A program made the position numbers and the translations under genes. The notes under the pieces were generated by a model. It saw nothing but the letters and a program-made list of their open reading frames with translations. It was not told where the DNA came from and made no database searches. A stretch of DNA of 64,000 nt from an uncultured beta proteobacterium (lineage in GTDB: Bacteria; Pseudomonadota; Gammaproteobacteria; Burkholderiales; Burkholderiaceae): contig CAIUOP010000062.1 in the NCBI GenBank assembly GCA_903900805.1, positions 1 to 64,000 of the forward strand. Reading direction: 5' to 3'. How positions within the stretch are numbered: position 1 is the first letter of the stretch; every line of letters starts with the position of its first letter. Below are positions 45,009 through 55,230 of this stretch, in pieces.

Positions 45009-46736
45009 CTACATCTTAACGGGTGCAGATACCCCTAATACTTTTAAACCATTTTGCAGCACTTGGCGCGTAGCTAATAATAGTGCTAAGCGAGCTGCCT
45101 TCAGGTTTTGATCATCCACCAGTACGCGGTCTGCGTTATAGAAGGTATGAAAATCTCCTGCAAGATCTCGCAAATAGAAAGCAAGGGCATGGGGAGCTAG
45201 CTCAGCCGCGGCGTCTGTAAGTACCTCAGGATACTCAGCCAAACGACGCAACAAATGATCTGAAGCTTTACTTTGCAATAAAGATAAATCAGCAGAGGCT
45301 AAATCAGAAACTTGCCCGCCCCACTGCTGCAATATGGAGTTAATGCGCGCATGAGCATACTGAACATAGAACACTGGGTTCTCGTCATTTTGCTGTAGAG
45401 CTAGATCAATATCAAAAACGAATTCCGTATCGGCTTTACGTGAGATTAAGAAAAATCGTACCGCATCACGACCACGTTGCAATGCCAATTCTCTTTCTTC
45501 GGGAGTCATCTCTGGAGTAACCCCTCCCGACCACTCAACCAAATCACGCACAGTGACATAAGAACCTGCGCGTTTAGATATCTTGACCTCTTCACCATGA
45601 CGCATGACAGTCACCATTTTATGCAACACATAATCTGGATAGGTCTTTGGAATATCCCAGCCACGTTTTTGCGCTACGCCCTGTAAGCCAGAACGAACAC
45701 GGGCTATAGTGCCATGGTGGTCGCTACCCTGAACATTAATTACTTTATGAAAACCACGATTCCACTTACTGGTGTGATACGCCACATCAGGTACGAAGTA
45801 GGTAAAGCTGCCATCAGACTTACGCATCACACGATCTTTATCATCGCCATCATCAGTCGTTTTTAACCATAATGCACCCTCAGATTCATAGGTCTTACCA
45901 ATGCTTTGTAAGTCACCCACAATTTGTGCAACATTGCCGTCGGTATACAAAGAGGATTCTAAATAGTAGCAGTCGAATTGAACGCCGAAGGTTTTTAAAT
46001 CGATGTCTTGCTCATGACGTAAGTAAGCAACTGCAAATTGGCGAATGGCTTCAAGATCATCTTGATATTTTGGGGAGGCCTTAAAAGCAGTTGCAATCTC
46101 GGCAATATATTCGCCGTTATAAGCCTGCCCTGGCCAAGCTGTATCGCCAGGCTTTAAGCCATTTAAACGGGCTTGAACAGATAATGCTAAATTAGCAATT
46201 TGCACACCAGCATCGTTGTAATAAAACTCACGATGTACTTTAATTCCTTGGGTGGCCAATAAATTTGCCAGGGCATCACCGAGTACTGCTTGCCTACCGT
46301 GACCCACATGCAAGGGGCCAGTAGGATTTGCCGAAACAAATTCAATCATGGCACTTGCCATCGGAGCCTGTTCTGTTGCAAGCTCGCCAAAATGAGCGCC
46401 TTCAGTCAGAATCTCATTGACTACCGCTGTTTTAGCGGCACTACTTAAGCGGAAATTGATAAACCCTGGACCTGCTATTTCACAAGAAGCGATGAGCTTG
46501 TCATAGCCCGACTCTTTTTGCAGACGCTCAACTAAGGCCTGGGCCAACTCTCTGGGATTGAGCTTCCAAGCCTTAGATAACTGAAGTGCGATATTGCAGG
46601 CGACATCACCATGATCAACAGCCTTAGGCCGTTCTAAACGGGGTGCAGAAGGCTTCTCTAAGCCACGCTCTTGAGCGAGAACCCCAAGGGCACTGCCAAG
46701 CATCTCAATTAAACGATTTTTATTGGTCGACAACAT
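45009..46736 (-). CDS. argS: Arginyl-tRNA synthetase
   Basis: Class I synthetase charging arginine tRNA, 575 residues. The HIGH motif is in [20 protein letters not shown]. The KMSKS-equivalent is [14 protein letters not shown], the degenerate form usual for ArgS. The C-terminal DALR anticodon domain ends [12 protein letters not shown]. First gene of an argS-SPOR-dsbA run. Confidence 0.97.
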   Translation of the reverse strand: MLSTNKNRLIEMLGSALGVLAQERGLEKPSAPRLERPKAVDHGDVACNIALQLSKAWKLNPRELAQALVERLQKESGYDKLIASCEIAGPGFINFRLSSAAKTAVVNEILTEGAHFGELATEQAPMASAMIEFVSANPTGPLHVGHGRQAVLGDALANLLATQGIKVHREFYYNDAGVQIANLALSVQARLNGLKPGDTAWPGQAYNGEYIAEIATAFKASPKYQDDLEAIRQFAVAYLRHEQDIDLKTFGVQFDCYYLESSLYTDGNVAQIVGDLQSIGKTYESEGALWLKTTDDGDDKDRVMRKSDGSFTYFVPDVAYHTSKWNRGFHKVINVQGSDHHGTIARVRSGLQGVAQKRGWDIPKTYPDYVLHKMVTVMRHGEEVKISKRAGSYVTVRDLVEWSGGVTPEMTPEERELALQRGRDAVRFFLISRKADTEFVFDIDLALQQNDENPVFYVQYAHARINSILQQWGGQVSDLASADLSLLQSKASDHLLRRLAEYPEVLTDAAAELAPHALAFYLRDLAGDFHTFYNADRVLVDDQNLKAARLALLLATRQVLQNGLKVLGVSAPVKM

Positions 46737-46771
46737 AGAAGAGTGAGTTTATCAGGTGGTAAGCTATCAAA

Positions 46772-47083
46772 ATGATCTATCAATTTCGCTCAAAAGCCGG
46801 TCCAGATGTCATTATGCTGGCCGACCTAAGCAAGCGAATCTTCGATATTTTCGGTCGTCCGCTAGAACCTCGTGGGATCCTCACGGTTGAGCAACTTCCC
46901 GCTTTGATTACAACCCTAGAAACTGCCATCCTCAAGGATCTGGAAGAGCGCTCTAAGTCGCAAACAGACGAGGGGGTAGAAAAACTTAGGCTCGCTGATC
47001 GCCTTGGACAACGAGCCTACCCTTTTCTAGAACTCATGAAACAGGCCAATGGCAAACACGAGCCCATCATGTGGGGTGTTTAG
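46772..47083 (+). CDS. DUF1840 domain protein
   Basis: A 103-residue cytoplasmic protein beginning [23 protein letters not shown], with [17 protein letters not shown] and [12 protein letters not shown] later. This matches DUF1840, a betaproteobacterial family without known function. It is divergent from argS across 35 bases and overlaps the end of metH by four bases. Confidence 0.85.
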   Translation: MIYQFRSKAGPDVIMLADLSKRIFDIFGRPLEPRGILTVEQLPALITTLETAILKDLEERSKSQTDEGVEKLRLADRLGQRAYPFLELMKQANGKHEPIMWGV

Positions 47084-49830
47084 TCTATTAGACTCGCCAA
47101 TTGGCGGCGCACGTCTTCAATAGACTCGCCTCGACGCTTAGCCAAGTCCTCAAGCTGGTCGGCTGAAACTTTTCCAACGTTGAAATAACGGGCATCAGGA
47201 TGAGCAAGATAAAAACCGCTCACACTAGAAGCGGGGTTCATCGCCATCGACTCGGTCAAGGTCATGCCAATATCTTCAGAGCCGATTACTCTCAGTAAAT
47301 CTTTTTTGACCTCATGAGCTGGGCAAGCAGGATATCCGGGCGCAGGACGGATACCACGATATTCTTCATTGATCATTTGATCATTTGTCAAAATCTCGTC
47401 TGTGGCATAGCCCCATAAATCAGTTCGAACGCGGTGATGCATGAGCTCAGCAAATGCTTCGGCCAAGCGATCAGCTAAAGCCTTCAACATAATTGCGCTG
47501 TAATCATCATGCTTTGCTTGGAACTCGGCAACCTTCTTTTCTACACCATGGCCAGTTGTTACTGCGAAACAACCAAGATAGTCTGCCACACCAGAATCTT
47601 TTGGAGCAACATAATCGGCTAAGCTGCGATTTGGCCTACGTACGCCATCAATCACTGGGCGCTCAGCCTGTTGACGCAAGCTGTGCCACACAAACAGTGG
47701 ATGCTCACGTGCTTCATCGCTATATAAAATAATATCGTCACCCATCGTATTGGCAGGATAAAAGGCAACTACTGCATCAGCCTGCAGCCACTGACCCTTA
47801 ATTAATTTATCAAGCAATCCCTTAGCGTCTTCATACACCTTACGCGCCTCAATGCCTACAACCTCATCATCCAAGATAGCTGGGAATTTGCCAGCAAGGT
47901 CCCAGGTCTGAAAGAATGGAGTCCAGTCAATATATTTAGCAATGTCACTCAGTGCAAAGTTTTTAAATACACGGCGACCAATAAATTTTGGCTTTTCTGG
48001 AACATAAGAGGACCAATCAATCAGCTCGCGATTTTTTCTAGCTGCCTCTAATGAAATTGTGGGCGCTGCTTTCTTATTAGCGTGCTGCTCACGAATACGG
48101 ACATAATCTTCACGTAAATCTTGAATAAACTTCTTGGCGCTCTCATCAGAAAGCAAGCTTGAGGCAACGGATACCGAGCGAGAGGCATCTGGGACATAAA
48201 CTACTGGGCCATCGTAATGCGGAGCAATTTTGACTGCCGTATGCACACGTGAGGTTGTAGCGCCACCAATCATTAGTGGTATTTGGCGCTCACGGAAATA
48301 ATCATCGCGCTGCATCTCTTGAGCAACATAAGTCATTTCTTCAAGCGACGGTGTAATCAAACCAGAGAGTCCAACAATATCGGCATTCTCTTCTTTGGCA
48401 CGTTTCAGAATCTCGGCACAAGGAACCATCACACCCATATTGGCGACTTCAAAGTTATTACATTGCAAGACCACAGTCACAATATTTTTTCCAATATCGT
48501 GTACATCACCTTTTACTGTGGCCATCACGATCTTGCCTTTGGCTTTAGCTTCACCGCCGCCAGCGATATGGAGGCGTTTTTCTTCCTCGATGTAAGGAAT
48601 TAGGATAGCAACTGCTTGCTTCATCACGCGTGCACTCTTAACCACTTGCGGCAAGAACATCTTGCCCTCGCCAAACAAATCACCAACGACATTCATGCCA
48701 TCCATGAGTGGGCCTTCAATCACTTCGATTGGTCTACCGCCTCCGCCCATGATTTGCGCACGCAACTCTTCTGTATCTTCTTCAATGAAAGTGGTAATAC
48801 CATGTACTAGTGCATGGGTTAAACGTTCACGTACTAGAGCCTCACGCCACACTAAGTTCTCAACCTGCTTAGCACCACCACCCTTAAATTGATCAGCAAT
48901 GTCTAGCAAGCGCTCTGTGGGCGTTTTGCCATCTTTCTCTTTAAAGCGGTTCAGCACCACATCTTCAACTCGCTCACGTAACTCTGAGTCTAAGTCTGCG
49001 TATACACCTAGCTGACCAGCATTCACAATCCCCATATCCATACCAGCTTGAATCGCGTGATATAAAAATACCGTGTGGATGGCTTCACGAACACGATCGT
49101 TGCCGCGGAAAGAAAAGCTCACATTAGAGACGCCACCGCTCACTTTAGCGCCAGGGAGATTTTCTTTTATCCAGCGGGTGGCATTAATAAAATCCACTGC
49201 GTAGTTATCATGCTCTTCAATACCAGTAGCAATAGCAAAGATATTAGGATCAAAAATAATGTCTTCTGCAGGAAAGCCAATTTCATTGACTAAGATTTCA
49301 TAGCAACGCTGACAGATTTCTGTCTTACGCTTGAATGTGTCTGCTTGACCAACTTCATCAAAAGCCATCACTACAGAAGCAGCGCCATAACGACGAATTA
49401 AGCGCGCCTGCTTTTTAAAGGAGTCTTCACCCTCTTTTAAGGAGATAGAGTTAACGATTGGCTTTCCTTGAATACATTTCAAGCCTGCCTCAATCACGCT
49501 CCATTTGGAGGAGTCGATCATGATCGGGACTCGAGCAATATCAGGCTCAGAAGCAATCAGATTTAAGAAGCGAGTCATCGCCGCTTCAGAATCTAACATC
49601 GCCTCATCCATATTGATATCGATTACTTGCGCGCCATTTTCAACCTGCTGCCGCGCAACTACAAGCGCCTCATCAAATTGATTATTCAGAATCATGCGGG
49701 AAAATGCCTTGGATCCCGTGACGTTAGTACGCTCACCGATATTCACAAAACGAATATCTGCAGTGACATTAAACGGCTCTAGTCCAGAGAGTTTCATTGC
49801 TGGAATGATTTTTTTATCTACCTTACTCAT
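47080..49830 (-). CDS. metH: Methionine synthase, folate/B12/activation domains (C-terminal half)
   Basis: The second polypeptide of a split cobalamin-dependent methionine synthase, 916 residues. Domains in order: pterin-binding domain (about 10-290; [23 protein letters not shown]), a cobalamin cap and B12 domain with DVHDIG (442-447; H444 is the cobalt ligand), and the reactivation domain (about 590-916, with [18 protein letters not shown] binding SAM). The homocysteine domain is the separate upstream gene, which overlaps by four bases (ATGA). The complex forms methionine from homocysteine and methyltetrahydrofolate. Confidence 0.95.
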   Translation of the reverse strand: MSKVDKKIIPAMKLSGLEPFNVTADIRFVNIGERTNVTGSKAFSRMILNNQFDEALVVARQQVENGAQVIDINMDEAMLDSEAAMTRFLNLIASEPDIARVPIMIDSSKWSVIEAGLKCIQGKPIVNSISLKEGEDSFKKQARLIRRYGAASVVMAFDEVGQADTFKRKTEICQRCYEILVNEIGFPAEDIIFDPNIFAIATGIEEHDNYAVDFINATRWIKENLPGAKVSGGVSNVSFSFRGNDRVREAIHTVFLYHAIQAGMDMGIVNAGQLGVYADLDSELRERVEDVVLNRFKEKDGKTPTERLLDIADQFKGGGAKQVENLVWREALVRERLTHALVHGITTFIEEDTEELRAQIMGGGGRPIEVIEGPLMDGMNVVGDLFGEGKMFLPQVVKSARVMKQAVAILIPYIEEEKRLHIAGGGEAKAKGKIVMATVKGDVHDIGKNIVTVVLQCNNFEVANMGVMVPCAEILKRAKEENADIVGLSGLITPSLEEMTYVAQEMQRDDYFRERQIPLMIGGATTSRVHTAVKIAPHYDGPVVYVPDASRSVSVASSLLSDESAKKFIQDLREDYVRIREQHANKKAAPTISLEAARKNRELIDWSSYVPEKPKFIGRRVFKNFALSDIAKYIDWTPFFQTWDLAGKFPAILDDEVVGIEARKVYEDAKGLLDKLIKGQWLQADAVVAFYPANTMGDDIILYSDEAREHPLFVWHSLRQQAERPVIDGVRRPNRSLADYVAPKDSGVADYLGCFAVTTGHGVEKKVAEFQAKHDDYSAIMLKALADRLAEAFAELMHHRVRTDLWGYATDEILTNDQMINEEYRGIRPAPGYPACPAHEVKKDLLRVIGSEDIGMTLTESMAMNPASSVSGFYLAHPDARYFNVGKVSADQLEDLAKRRGESIEDVRRQLASLID

Positions 49831-50891
49831 GCTGACACCTCAGCACTTTCTTTGTAAAAAGCACGCGGCTTGCGCTTTGCAACTGCGTTAGCAATAGCGC
49901 GAATATGATCAGGCGTAGTGCCACAGCAACCGCCAACCAAGTTCACTAAGCCATCTTTAGCAAAGCCATCTACGAGGCTAGAAGTAATTTCTGGAGTCTC
50001 ATCAAAACCAGTGTCGCTCATCGGATTAGGAAGGCCCGCATTTGGATAGCAAGAAACTGCAGCATCACAAATCCGCGCCAGCTCTGCAATATAGGGGCGC
50101 ATCAAAGCGGCGCCCAAGGCACAGTTCAAGCCAAATGTCAGCGGCTTGATATGACGCAAGCTATTCCAAAATGCCTCAACAGTTTGTCCAGATAAAATGC
50201 GCCCAGAGGCATCAGTCACCGTTCCTGAAATCATTACCGGTAAACGCTCACCAGTCTCCTCAAAGAACTCATCTAATGCAAATAACGCAGCTTTGGCATT
50301 GAGTGTATCAAAAATGGTTTCAACCAAAAATAAATCTACACCGCCCGCAAATAAACCTTCAATCTGCTCGCGATAGGAAGCGCGCAGAGTATCAAAGGAA
50401 ACATTACGCGCACCTGGATCATTTACATCCGGAGAAATACTGGCTGTCTTTGGTGTGGGGCCAATTGCTCCAGCTGCAAAACGAGGCTTGTCAGATGTAC
50501 TATATTTTTCACAAGCTGCACGAGCAAGCTTTGCAGAGACTTCATTCATCTCACGCGCAAGCCCAGCCATTTTGTAATCTTCTTGAGCTACTGAAGTAGC
50601 GCCAAAAGTATTTGTTTCAATGATGTCGGCGCCCGCATCCAGATACTGCTCATGTATCTGGCTAATAATTTGTGGCTGGGTCAAAACCAAGAGCTCGTTA
50701 TTACCCTTGATATCTCCAGGATGATCAGCAAAGCGGCTATTACTAGGTAAGCCACGGTAATCAGCCTCAGTCAATTTGTGCTGCTGAATCATGGTGCCCA
50801 TTGCGCCATCCAAAATCAGGATGCGCCGCTTCAGCAGCTCAGGAAGTGCCTGACCACGGGTGTAAGGCTGGGACATACCATTAGATTGCAT
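49827..50891 (-). CDS. metH: Methionine synthase, homocysteine-binding domain (N-terminal half)
   Basis: A 354-residue homocysteine S-methyltransferase domain, the first module of MetH, made as a separate protein. Zinc ligands are C257 (FGLNCALGA), C322 and C323 ([10 protein letters not shown]). [12 protein letters not shown] opens the barrel. The stop overlaps the start of the second half, so both are translated from one message. The 74-base gap to phaM leaves no room for a B12 riboswitch and I see none. M6 is an alternative start. Confidence 0.95.
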   Translation of the reverse strand: MQSNGMSQPYTRGQALPELLKRRILILDGAMGTMIQQHKLTEADYRGLPSNSRFADHPGDIKGNNELLVLTQPQIISQIHEQYLDAGADIIETNTFGATSVAQEDYKMAGLAREMNEVSAKLARAACEKYSTSDKPRFAAGAIGPTPKTASISPDVNDPGARNVSFDTLRASYREQIEGLFAGGVDLFLVETIFDTLNAKAALFALDEFFEETGERLPVMISGTVTDASGRILSGQTVEAFWNSLRHIKPLTFGLNCALGAALMRPYIAELARICDAAVSCYPNAGLPNPMSDTGFDETPEITSSLVDGFAKDGLVNLVGGCCGTTPDHIRAIANAVAKRKPRAFYKESAEVSA

Positions 50892-50965
50892 TGATTAACC
50901 GGGATAAATCTCTAGAATCCCTTATTCTATTGGAAAAGCCACTTTTAATTTAACTCGGAGCAGGT

Positions 50966-51421
50966 ATGTTTGGAACAATTCCAGAATTCAATCAAAGCCT
51001 TGAAATGTTTAAAACTATGTGGGGCCAAGGTGCAGCAGGTCAAGCTGGCCAATTTCCCTTCACTACAGATGCCTCAAAGGCCGCTGGCGGCTTTGGCTCT
51101 GCATTCCCAGGCTTAGATGTTGATGAGCTAGAAAAGCGTATTAAGGACCTCAAAAGTGTTGAAAGCTGGCTAAATCTGAACCTCAATATCCTCAAATCGA
51201 CCATTCAAGGCTTGGAAGTGCAGCACGCTACGATGATGGCCCTGAAATCATTTGGCGACGCAGTATCCGCAGCAAGCGCGGCAGGAACTACGCCAAAAGA
51301 AGAGTCAAGCACTAAAGCAAGCAGCTTTAAAGCTAAACCACGGAAAACCGCAACACGTCGTCGTCGCAAAGCTGGCGATGCAACTTACCTCGACGAAGTA
51401 GGTAATTCAGATGAGCAATAG
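50966..51421 (+). CDS. phaM: PHA granule regulatory protein PhaM
   Basis: A 151-residue protein starting MFGTIPEFNQSLEMFKTMWGQG, with the conserved DVDELEKRIKDLKSVESWLNLNL and TIQGLEVQHATMMAL segments of the PhaM family. A lysine/arginine-rich C-terminal tail (KPRKTATRRRRK) would bind DNA. PhaM links polyhydroxyalkanoate granules to the nucleoid and activates PHA synthase. A GGAG ribosome site precedes the ATG. The last 89 bases are antisense to the 3' end of the metallo-hydrolase gene. Confidence 0.9.
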   Translation: MFGTIPEFNQSLEMFKTMWGQGAAGQAGQFPFTTDASKAAGGFGSAFPGLDVDELEKRIKDLKSVESWLNLNLNILKSTIQGLEVQHATMMALKSFGDAVSAASAAGTTPKEESSTKASSFKAKPRKTATRRRRKAGDATYLDEVGNSDEQ

Positions 51422-52418
51422 CCTCACCCATAGCAAAAGTAAGTTGATGAATATCTAATTCACGCTTAAATAAAACCGACACTATCTCTCTAGCATGTGC
51501 CGGTTTTTTACATGCGCCGAGCGTGTCAGCCAAACGATCGTCATGATGTGCTTTTAATTGCGCAATACGTGGCTTCATGCCCGTGAATGGTTTTCCGTGT
51601 GAAGGCAATACCAGAGTGTCGTCAGGCAAAGGTATGTAATAGTCCAGCGAATCTAAATAAAGGCCCAATGGGTCAGCGTCTGGGTCGGTATCGAATACGC
51701 TCACATTTGTGGAGATGCGCGGCAAAAGCATGTCGCCAGAAATTAAGATTCCTAAGTCTTTACAAAAAAGTGATGCATGTTCAGGTGCGTGGCCGTACCC
51801 CATGATCACCTGCCACTGCTTACCACCAATCAAAATATTTTCACCATCCATAATGCGGCGATATTGTCGCGGTACACCTGGAACCATATTGCTATAGTAA
51901 TTAGAGCGCGCCCGAATCTTTTCTAAATCTTCTGGCGCGGTTAAGCCATGCTTCTGAAAATGATCTGCAGATCCACCGCCGCCAGCGCGTACCCCAACTG
52001 CAGCGCCACCTTCTTTGCAGCTTAACCATTGGGCAGTTAAATAATCTGTCATCGAAATCCACATGGGCACATTCCATCTCTCACACAACCATTGAGATAG
52101 GCCTACATGATCTGGATGCATATGCGTTACCAAAACCCTGAGAACAGGTAAGCCTTCTAGTTGGGTAGAAAAAATCTTCTCCCATGCAGCCTTTGTCTCA
52201 TCATTCGCAATGCCACAATCTACAATTGTCCATCCAGAAATACCATCAATTTCATCGCGCAAAAGCCAGAGATTAATATGGTCTAAAGCAAATGGCAGCT
52301 TCATTCTGAGCCAACAAACACCTGGCACTATCTCAATAGTGCTGCCAAGATCAGGAAGTGCCTCTCCTAATGGATAATGAATAGCGCTTTCAGTTTTTGC
52401 CTGATTTTGTGTGCTCAT
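51333..52418 (-). CDS. MBL-fold metallo-hydrolase
   Basis: A 361-residue metallo-beta-lactamase-fold enzyme. The metal motif THMHPDH is at 98-104 (H99, H101, D103, H104). Further ligand regions are YGHAPEHAS and VLPSHGKPF. The C-terminal winged-helix-like stretch (IHQLTFAMGEAIAHLNYLLRRGKL) is typical of the glyoxalase II/LACTB2 type and is encoded opposite the phaM tail, so the overlap is real. The substrate is unknown. Confidence 0.88.
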   Translation of the reverse strand: MSTQNQAKTESAIHYPLGEALPDLGSTIEIVPGVCWLRMKLPFALDHINLWLLRDEIDGISGWTIVDCGIANDETKAAWEKIFSTQLEGLPVLRVLVTHMHPDHVGLSQWLCERWNVPMWISMTDYLTAQWLSCKEGGAAVGVRAGGGGSADHFQKHGLTAPEDLEKIRARSNYYSNMVPGVPRQYRRIMDGENILIGGKQWQVIMGYGHAPEHASLFCKDLGILISGDMLLPRISTNVSVFDTDPDADPLGLYLDSLDYYIPLPDDTLVLPSHGKPFTGMKPRIAQLKAHHDDRLADTLGACKKPAHAREIVSVLFKRELDIHQLTFAMGEAIAHLNYLLRRGKLHRQLCDDDVLRFSVV

Positions 52419-52463
52419 GGTTTAAATTTATTTTCTTTTAATGGCTATTGCTTTAGGTTTATT

Positions 52464-52640
52464 TTGACAACTATTCCATCACCTTGCACCAATTGGTGCG
52501 ATATCAATCCCGAAAATGGTTACTGTCGGGGATGCTATCGCACGCTGAATGAAATTACGGATTGGTCTGATCTTTCTAATTCTGAGAAGCTTGAGGTTTG
52601 GTCAAAACTGAAAATACGTAAACCACAAACTGCAGAATAA
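52464..52640 (+). CDS. DUF1289 small cysteine protein
   Basis: A protein of about 58 residues with the DUF1289 pattern: PSPCTNWCDINPENGYC, then CRGC, TLNEITDW and a helix. Four cysteines (C-x3-C-x8-C-x2-C) suggest a small metal or iron-sulfur site. No good ATG is placed; I chose the TTG at 52464 because the residues before it are not family-like, but the frame is open from 52377. Divergent from the metallo-hydrolase and convergent with acuI. Confidence 0.7.
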   Translation: MTTIPSPCTNWCDINPENGYCRGCYRTLNEITDWSDLSNSEKLEVWSKLKIRKPQTAE

Positions 52641-52655
52641 GTTCCCATTCCTTTC

Positions 52656-53639
52656 CTACTTGTTCACATCAACAATTAAGCGACCACGCACATTACCCGC
52701 CATCAACTCTTGTGCATACTTCAAAGACTCTTCCAAAGTAATTTCGTGAGAGATCTCATCTAAAGTTTTAAGGTCAAGTAATTTACTCAATTGCTCATAA
52801 GCAGCGATCCGTTTTGCACGCGGTACAGTTACGCTGTTGATTCCATACAAAGTTATGCCACGCAAAATAAATGGTGCGACGCTAGATGGAAAGTCCATTC
52901 CCTGTGCAAGCCCACAAGCAGCTACCGCACCGTCACTCTTAGTTTGTGCGCATGCATTGGCTAAGGTATGACTACCAACACTATCCAACACCGCAGCCCA
53001 GCGTTCTTTTGCCAAAGGTTTGCCTGGCGAAGATAAAGTAGTGCGATCAATGACTTCGGCTGCACCCAGTTTCTTTAAATAATCTGCTTCAGCTACTCTG
53101 CCAGTGCTTGCAACAACCGTAAAGCCCAGTTTGCTTAACAAGGTAATAGCAAAACTTCCTACACCACCCGCAGCACCCGTCACCAATACTTCACCATCAC
53201 TTGGCTTGAGACCATGCTTTTCTAAGGCCATGACACAGAGCATGGCTGTGTAACCAGCCGTTCCTATTGCCAAAGCTTGCTTTGCTGTAAATCCCTTAGG
53301 AAGGGGAATTAACCAATCTGCCTTTACTCTGGCTTGCTGTGCCAAACCACCCCAATGTCCTTCGCCTACCCCCCAGCCATTCAAGAGCACCATATCGCCC
53401 GTCTTAAAATCTGGGCTAGTGCTTTCAATCACTTCGCCCGCAAAATCAATCCCAGGAACCATTGGAAAACTTCTAACCACGGGCCCTTTGCCTGTAATGG
53501 CTAGACCATCTTTGTAATTGAGTGTGGAGTAGAGCACCTTAACTCGAACCTCTCCTTCTGGGAGGTTGGCCTCGTCTGCCTGGCCAAGCTCGGCGCGATA
53601 GCCTTGATCATCCTTATTTACCAATATTGCTCTAAACAT
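52656..53639 (-). CDS. acuI: Acrylyl-CoA reductase-like NADPH oxidoreductase (YhdH/AcuI)
   Basis: Zinc-independent medium-chain dehydrogenase of 327 residues. TLNYKDGLAITGKGPVVRSFPMVPGIDFAGEV and WGVGEGHWGGLAQ are signatures of the YhdH/AcuI group, and the NADPH motif is GAAGGVGSFA. The group reduces acryloyl-CoA to propionyl-CoA and guards against acrylate toxicity, for example from DMSP breakdown. Divergent from a small lipoprotein gene. Confidence 0.9.
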   Translation of the reverse strand: MFRAILVNKDDQGYRAELGQADEANLPEGEVRVKVLYSTLNYKDGLAITGKGPVVRSFPMVPGIDFAGEVIESTSPDFKTGDMVLLNGWGVGEGHWGGLAQQARVKADWLIPLPKGFTAKQALAIGTAGYTAMLCVMALEKHGLKPSDGEVLVTGAAGGVGSFAITLLSKLGFTVVASTGRVAEADYLKKLGAAEVIDRTTLSSPGKPLAKERWAAVLDSVGSHTLANACAQTKSDGAVAACGLAQGMDFPSSVAPFILRGITLYGINSVTVPRAKRIAAYEQLSKLLDLKTLDEISHEITLEESLKYAQELMAGNVRGRLIVDVNK

Positions 53640-53726
53640 ATCTCTTCCTTTTATAACTGCGTATTTTTCCGCAACAAAACCCTAATAGGTTTATCCTAAC
53701 GAGCATTGCTAATTATGGAGGCTTCC

Positions 53727-54023
53727 ATGAAAAAAATTCTACTATTAACTGTGATTTCTGGTTTGATGCTTACTGGGTGCTATTCCACTCGAATCAGTAT
53801 GTCTATGGGCAATATGCGACTAATCACTTCTACCGCAGATCCACAAGATGTAATGGACTTTGCAACTAGTACCTGTAAAAGTGACTTTTATGAAGGCGCC
53901 AGCTTCCTGTCCAAGGCAGGCACTGAGTATCGCTTTAAATGCGTGAAAGCTGAAGAAAATGAAATATTGATTCCTATTCCAGGAACAACTCTTGGTCCTG
54001 TAGCTAAAGCAGCAGCAAAGTAA
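53727..54023 (+). CDS. Small hypothetical lipoprotein
   Basis: A 98-residue protein with a lipoprotein signal (LTGC, lipidated C18). The mature part holds SMGNMRLITSTADPQDVMDFATSTCKSDFYEGA and two more cysteines; I do not recognise the family. The start is decided by a perfect GGAGG at 53717-53721, six bases before the ATG at 53727; in-frame ATGs at 53706 and 53715 lie before or inside that site. It is followed after ten bases by the flavin reductase gene. Confidence 0.78.
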   Translation: MKKILLLTVISGLMLTGCYSTRISMSMGNMRLITSTADPQDVMDFATSTCKSDFYEGASFLSKAGTEYRFKCVKAEENEILIPIPGTTLGPVAKAAAK

Positions 54024-54033
54024 GTAAAGTTTG

Positions 54034-54534
54034 ATGACCTCATTTACCTCACAGGAGTTGCGTAAAGGATTTGCATCATTTGCAACCGGAGTCACAGTGA
54101 TTACCTGTCTTGATGAAAATAATGGTCATCATGGCATCACGATAAGTTCATTTAATTCAGTATCTCTTGAGCCAGCTCTGATTTTATGGAGTCTTAAAAA
54201 GCATTCGCGTTTAATGCCTTGGGTTGAAGTCGGCAAGAAGCATCTCATTCATGTGCTTGAGCGCTCCCAAGAAGATTTGGCGATGCATTTTGCCACCGTC
54301 AAGCAGGATCAGTTTGCTGAGGTTGAGCATAAGCTTGCTGAAAGCGGCTTAACTCAAATTGAGCACTGTGTTGCCTACTATGAATGTGAAACTGTCTCTA
54401 TACATACCGGCGGAGACCACAACATTATTATTGCTAAAGTAATTAACTTAAAAAATCATCCAGAAAAAGAGCCGCTCATTTTTGCTCGCAGTAAATTTCT
54501 TGGACTTGATTTTGCAGAAATAAAAACTACTTAA
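54034..54534 (+). CDS. Flavin reductase-like domain protein
   Basis: A 166-residue protein of the HpaC/flavin reductase family: LRKGFASFATGVTVITCLDE, HHGITISSFNSVSLEPALILWSL and a late HNIIIAKVINL with the GGDHN motif. It would reduce FMN or FAD with NAD(P)H for a partner monooxygenase, which is not visible nearby. Start is the ATG at 54034; the TTG directly before is unlikely. Confidence 0.88.
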   Translation: MTSFTSQELRKGFASFATGVTVITCLDENNGHHGITISSFNSVSLEPALILWSLKKHSRLMPWVEVGKKHLIHVLERSQEDLAMHFATVKQDQFAEVEHKLAESGLTQIEHCVAYYECETVSIHTGGDHNIIIAKVINLKNHPEKEPLIFARSKFLGLDFAEIKTT

Positions 54535-54555
54535 ATAGGCTGCCAAGGAAATATC

Positions 54556-55221
54556 ATGATGCGTTTATGGGGTCGTCAGAGTTCTATTAATGTTCAAAAA
54601 GTAATGTGGTGTCTTGCTGAATTGGGACTTGAAGAAGGCAAGGACTTTGAGCGCATTGACGCAGGGATGCAATTTGGCATAGTTCGCTCACCAGAATTCC
54701 TAAAACTAAACCCGAATGGCTTGGTTCCAACGCTAGAAGATGGTGATCTCGTGCTTTGGGAATCCAATACGATCATGCGCTACTTGGTCTCACAGTACGA
54801 TAAAAATAAACGTTTTCCATCGGGCATTGGTACTCAGTTCAGCTCTGAAAAGTGGATGGACTGGCAAGTTGGCACTCTTTGGCCAGTTCTGCGCCTCACC
54901 TTTATTGGCCTTACTAGGGTTCCGGAAGCTGAGCGAGATCATGCTGCAATTCAAAAGGCGTATCAAGATACAAATCAATTATTTGCTTTACTTAATCAAA
55001 CATTGGAGTCTCAAGCGTATTGCTCAGGAGAACGATTTCATATTGGCGACATTGTGCTGGCCTTATGTGTGCATCGCTGGATTTTGCTGAACGAGACCTT
55101 CCCAAAACAAACCGGTGAACGCGCCAATCTTAAAAATATTAATCGCTGGCTAAAACAACTTGAGGCTGAAACTTACTTTCAAAAATTTGCAGAGAAAGAA
55201 CTCAATATTATTAGTAAGTGA
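54556..55221 (+). CDS. Glutathione S-transferase
   Basis: A 221-residue GST with an N-terminal thioredoxin-like domain (GRQSSINVQKVMWCLAELGLE; S10/S11/N13 as candidate catalytic residues; LNPNGLVPTLEDGDLVLWESNTIMRYL binds glutathione) and an all-helical C-terminal domain (FHIGDIVLALCVHRW). Tandem ATGs at 54556 and 54559 follow an AAGGA site. It may act with the glutathione made by gshA and gshB. Confidence 0.9.
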   Translation: MMRLWGRQSSINVQKVMWCLAELGLEEGKDFERIDAGMQFGIVRSPEFLKLNPNGLVPTLEDGDLVLWESNTIMRYLVSQYDKNKRFPSGIGTQFSSEKWMDWQVGTLWPVLRLTFIGLTRVPEAERDHAAIQKAYQDTNQLFALLNQTLESQAYCSGERFHIGDIVLALCVHRWILLNETFPKQTGERANLKNINRWLKQLEAETYFQKFAEKELNIISK

Positions 55222-55230
55222 TATTTGTTG

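Noticed and set aside
50892-50965. Cobalamin or SAM riboswitch before metH
   Set aside because: Only 74 bases separate metH from phaM, too short for a B12 riboswitch, and no SAM aptamer-like pairing was seen.
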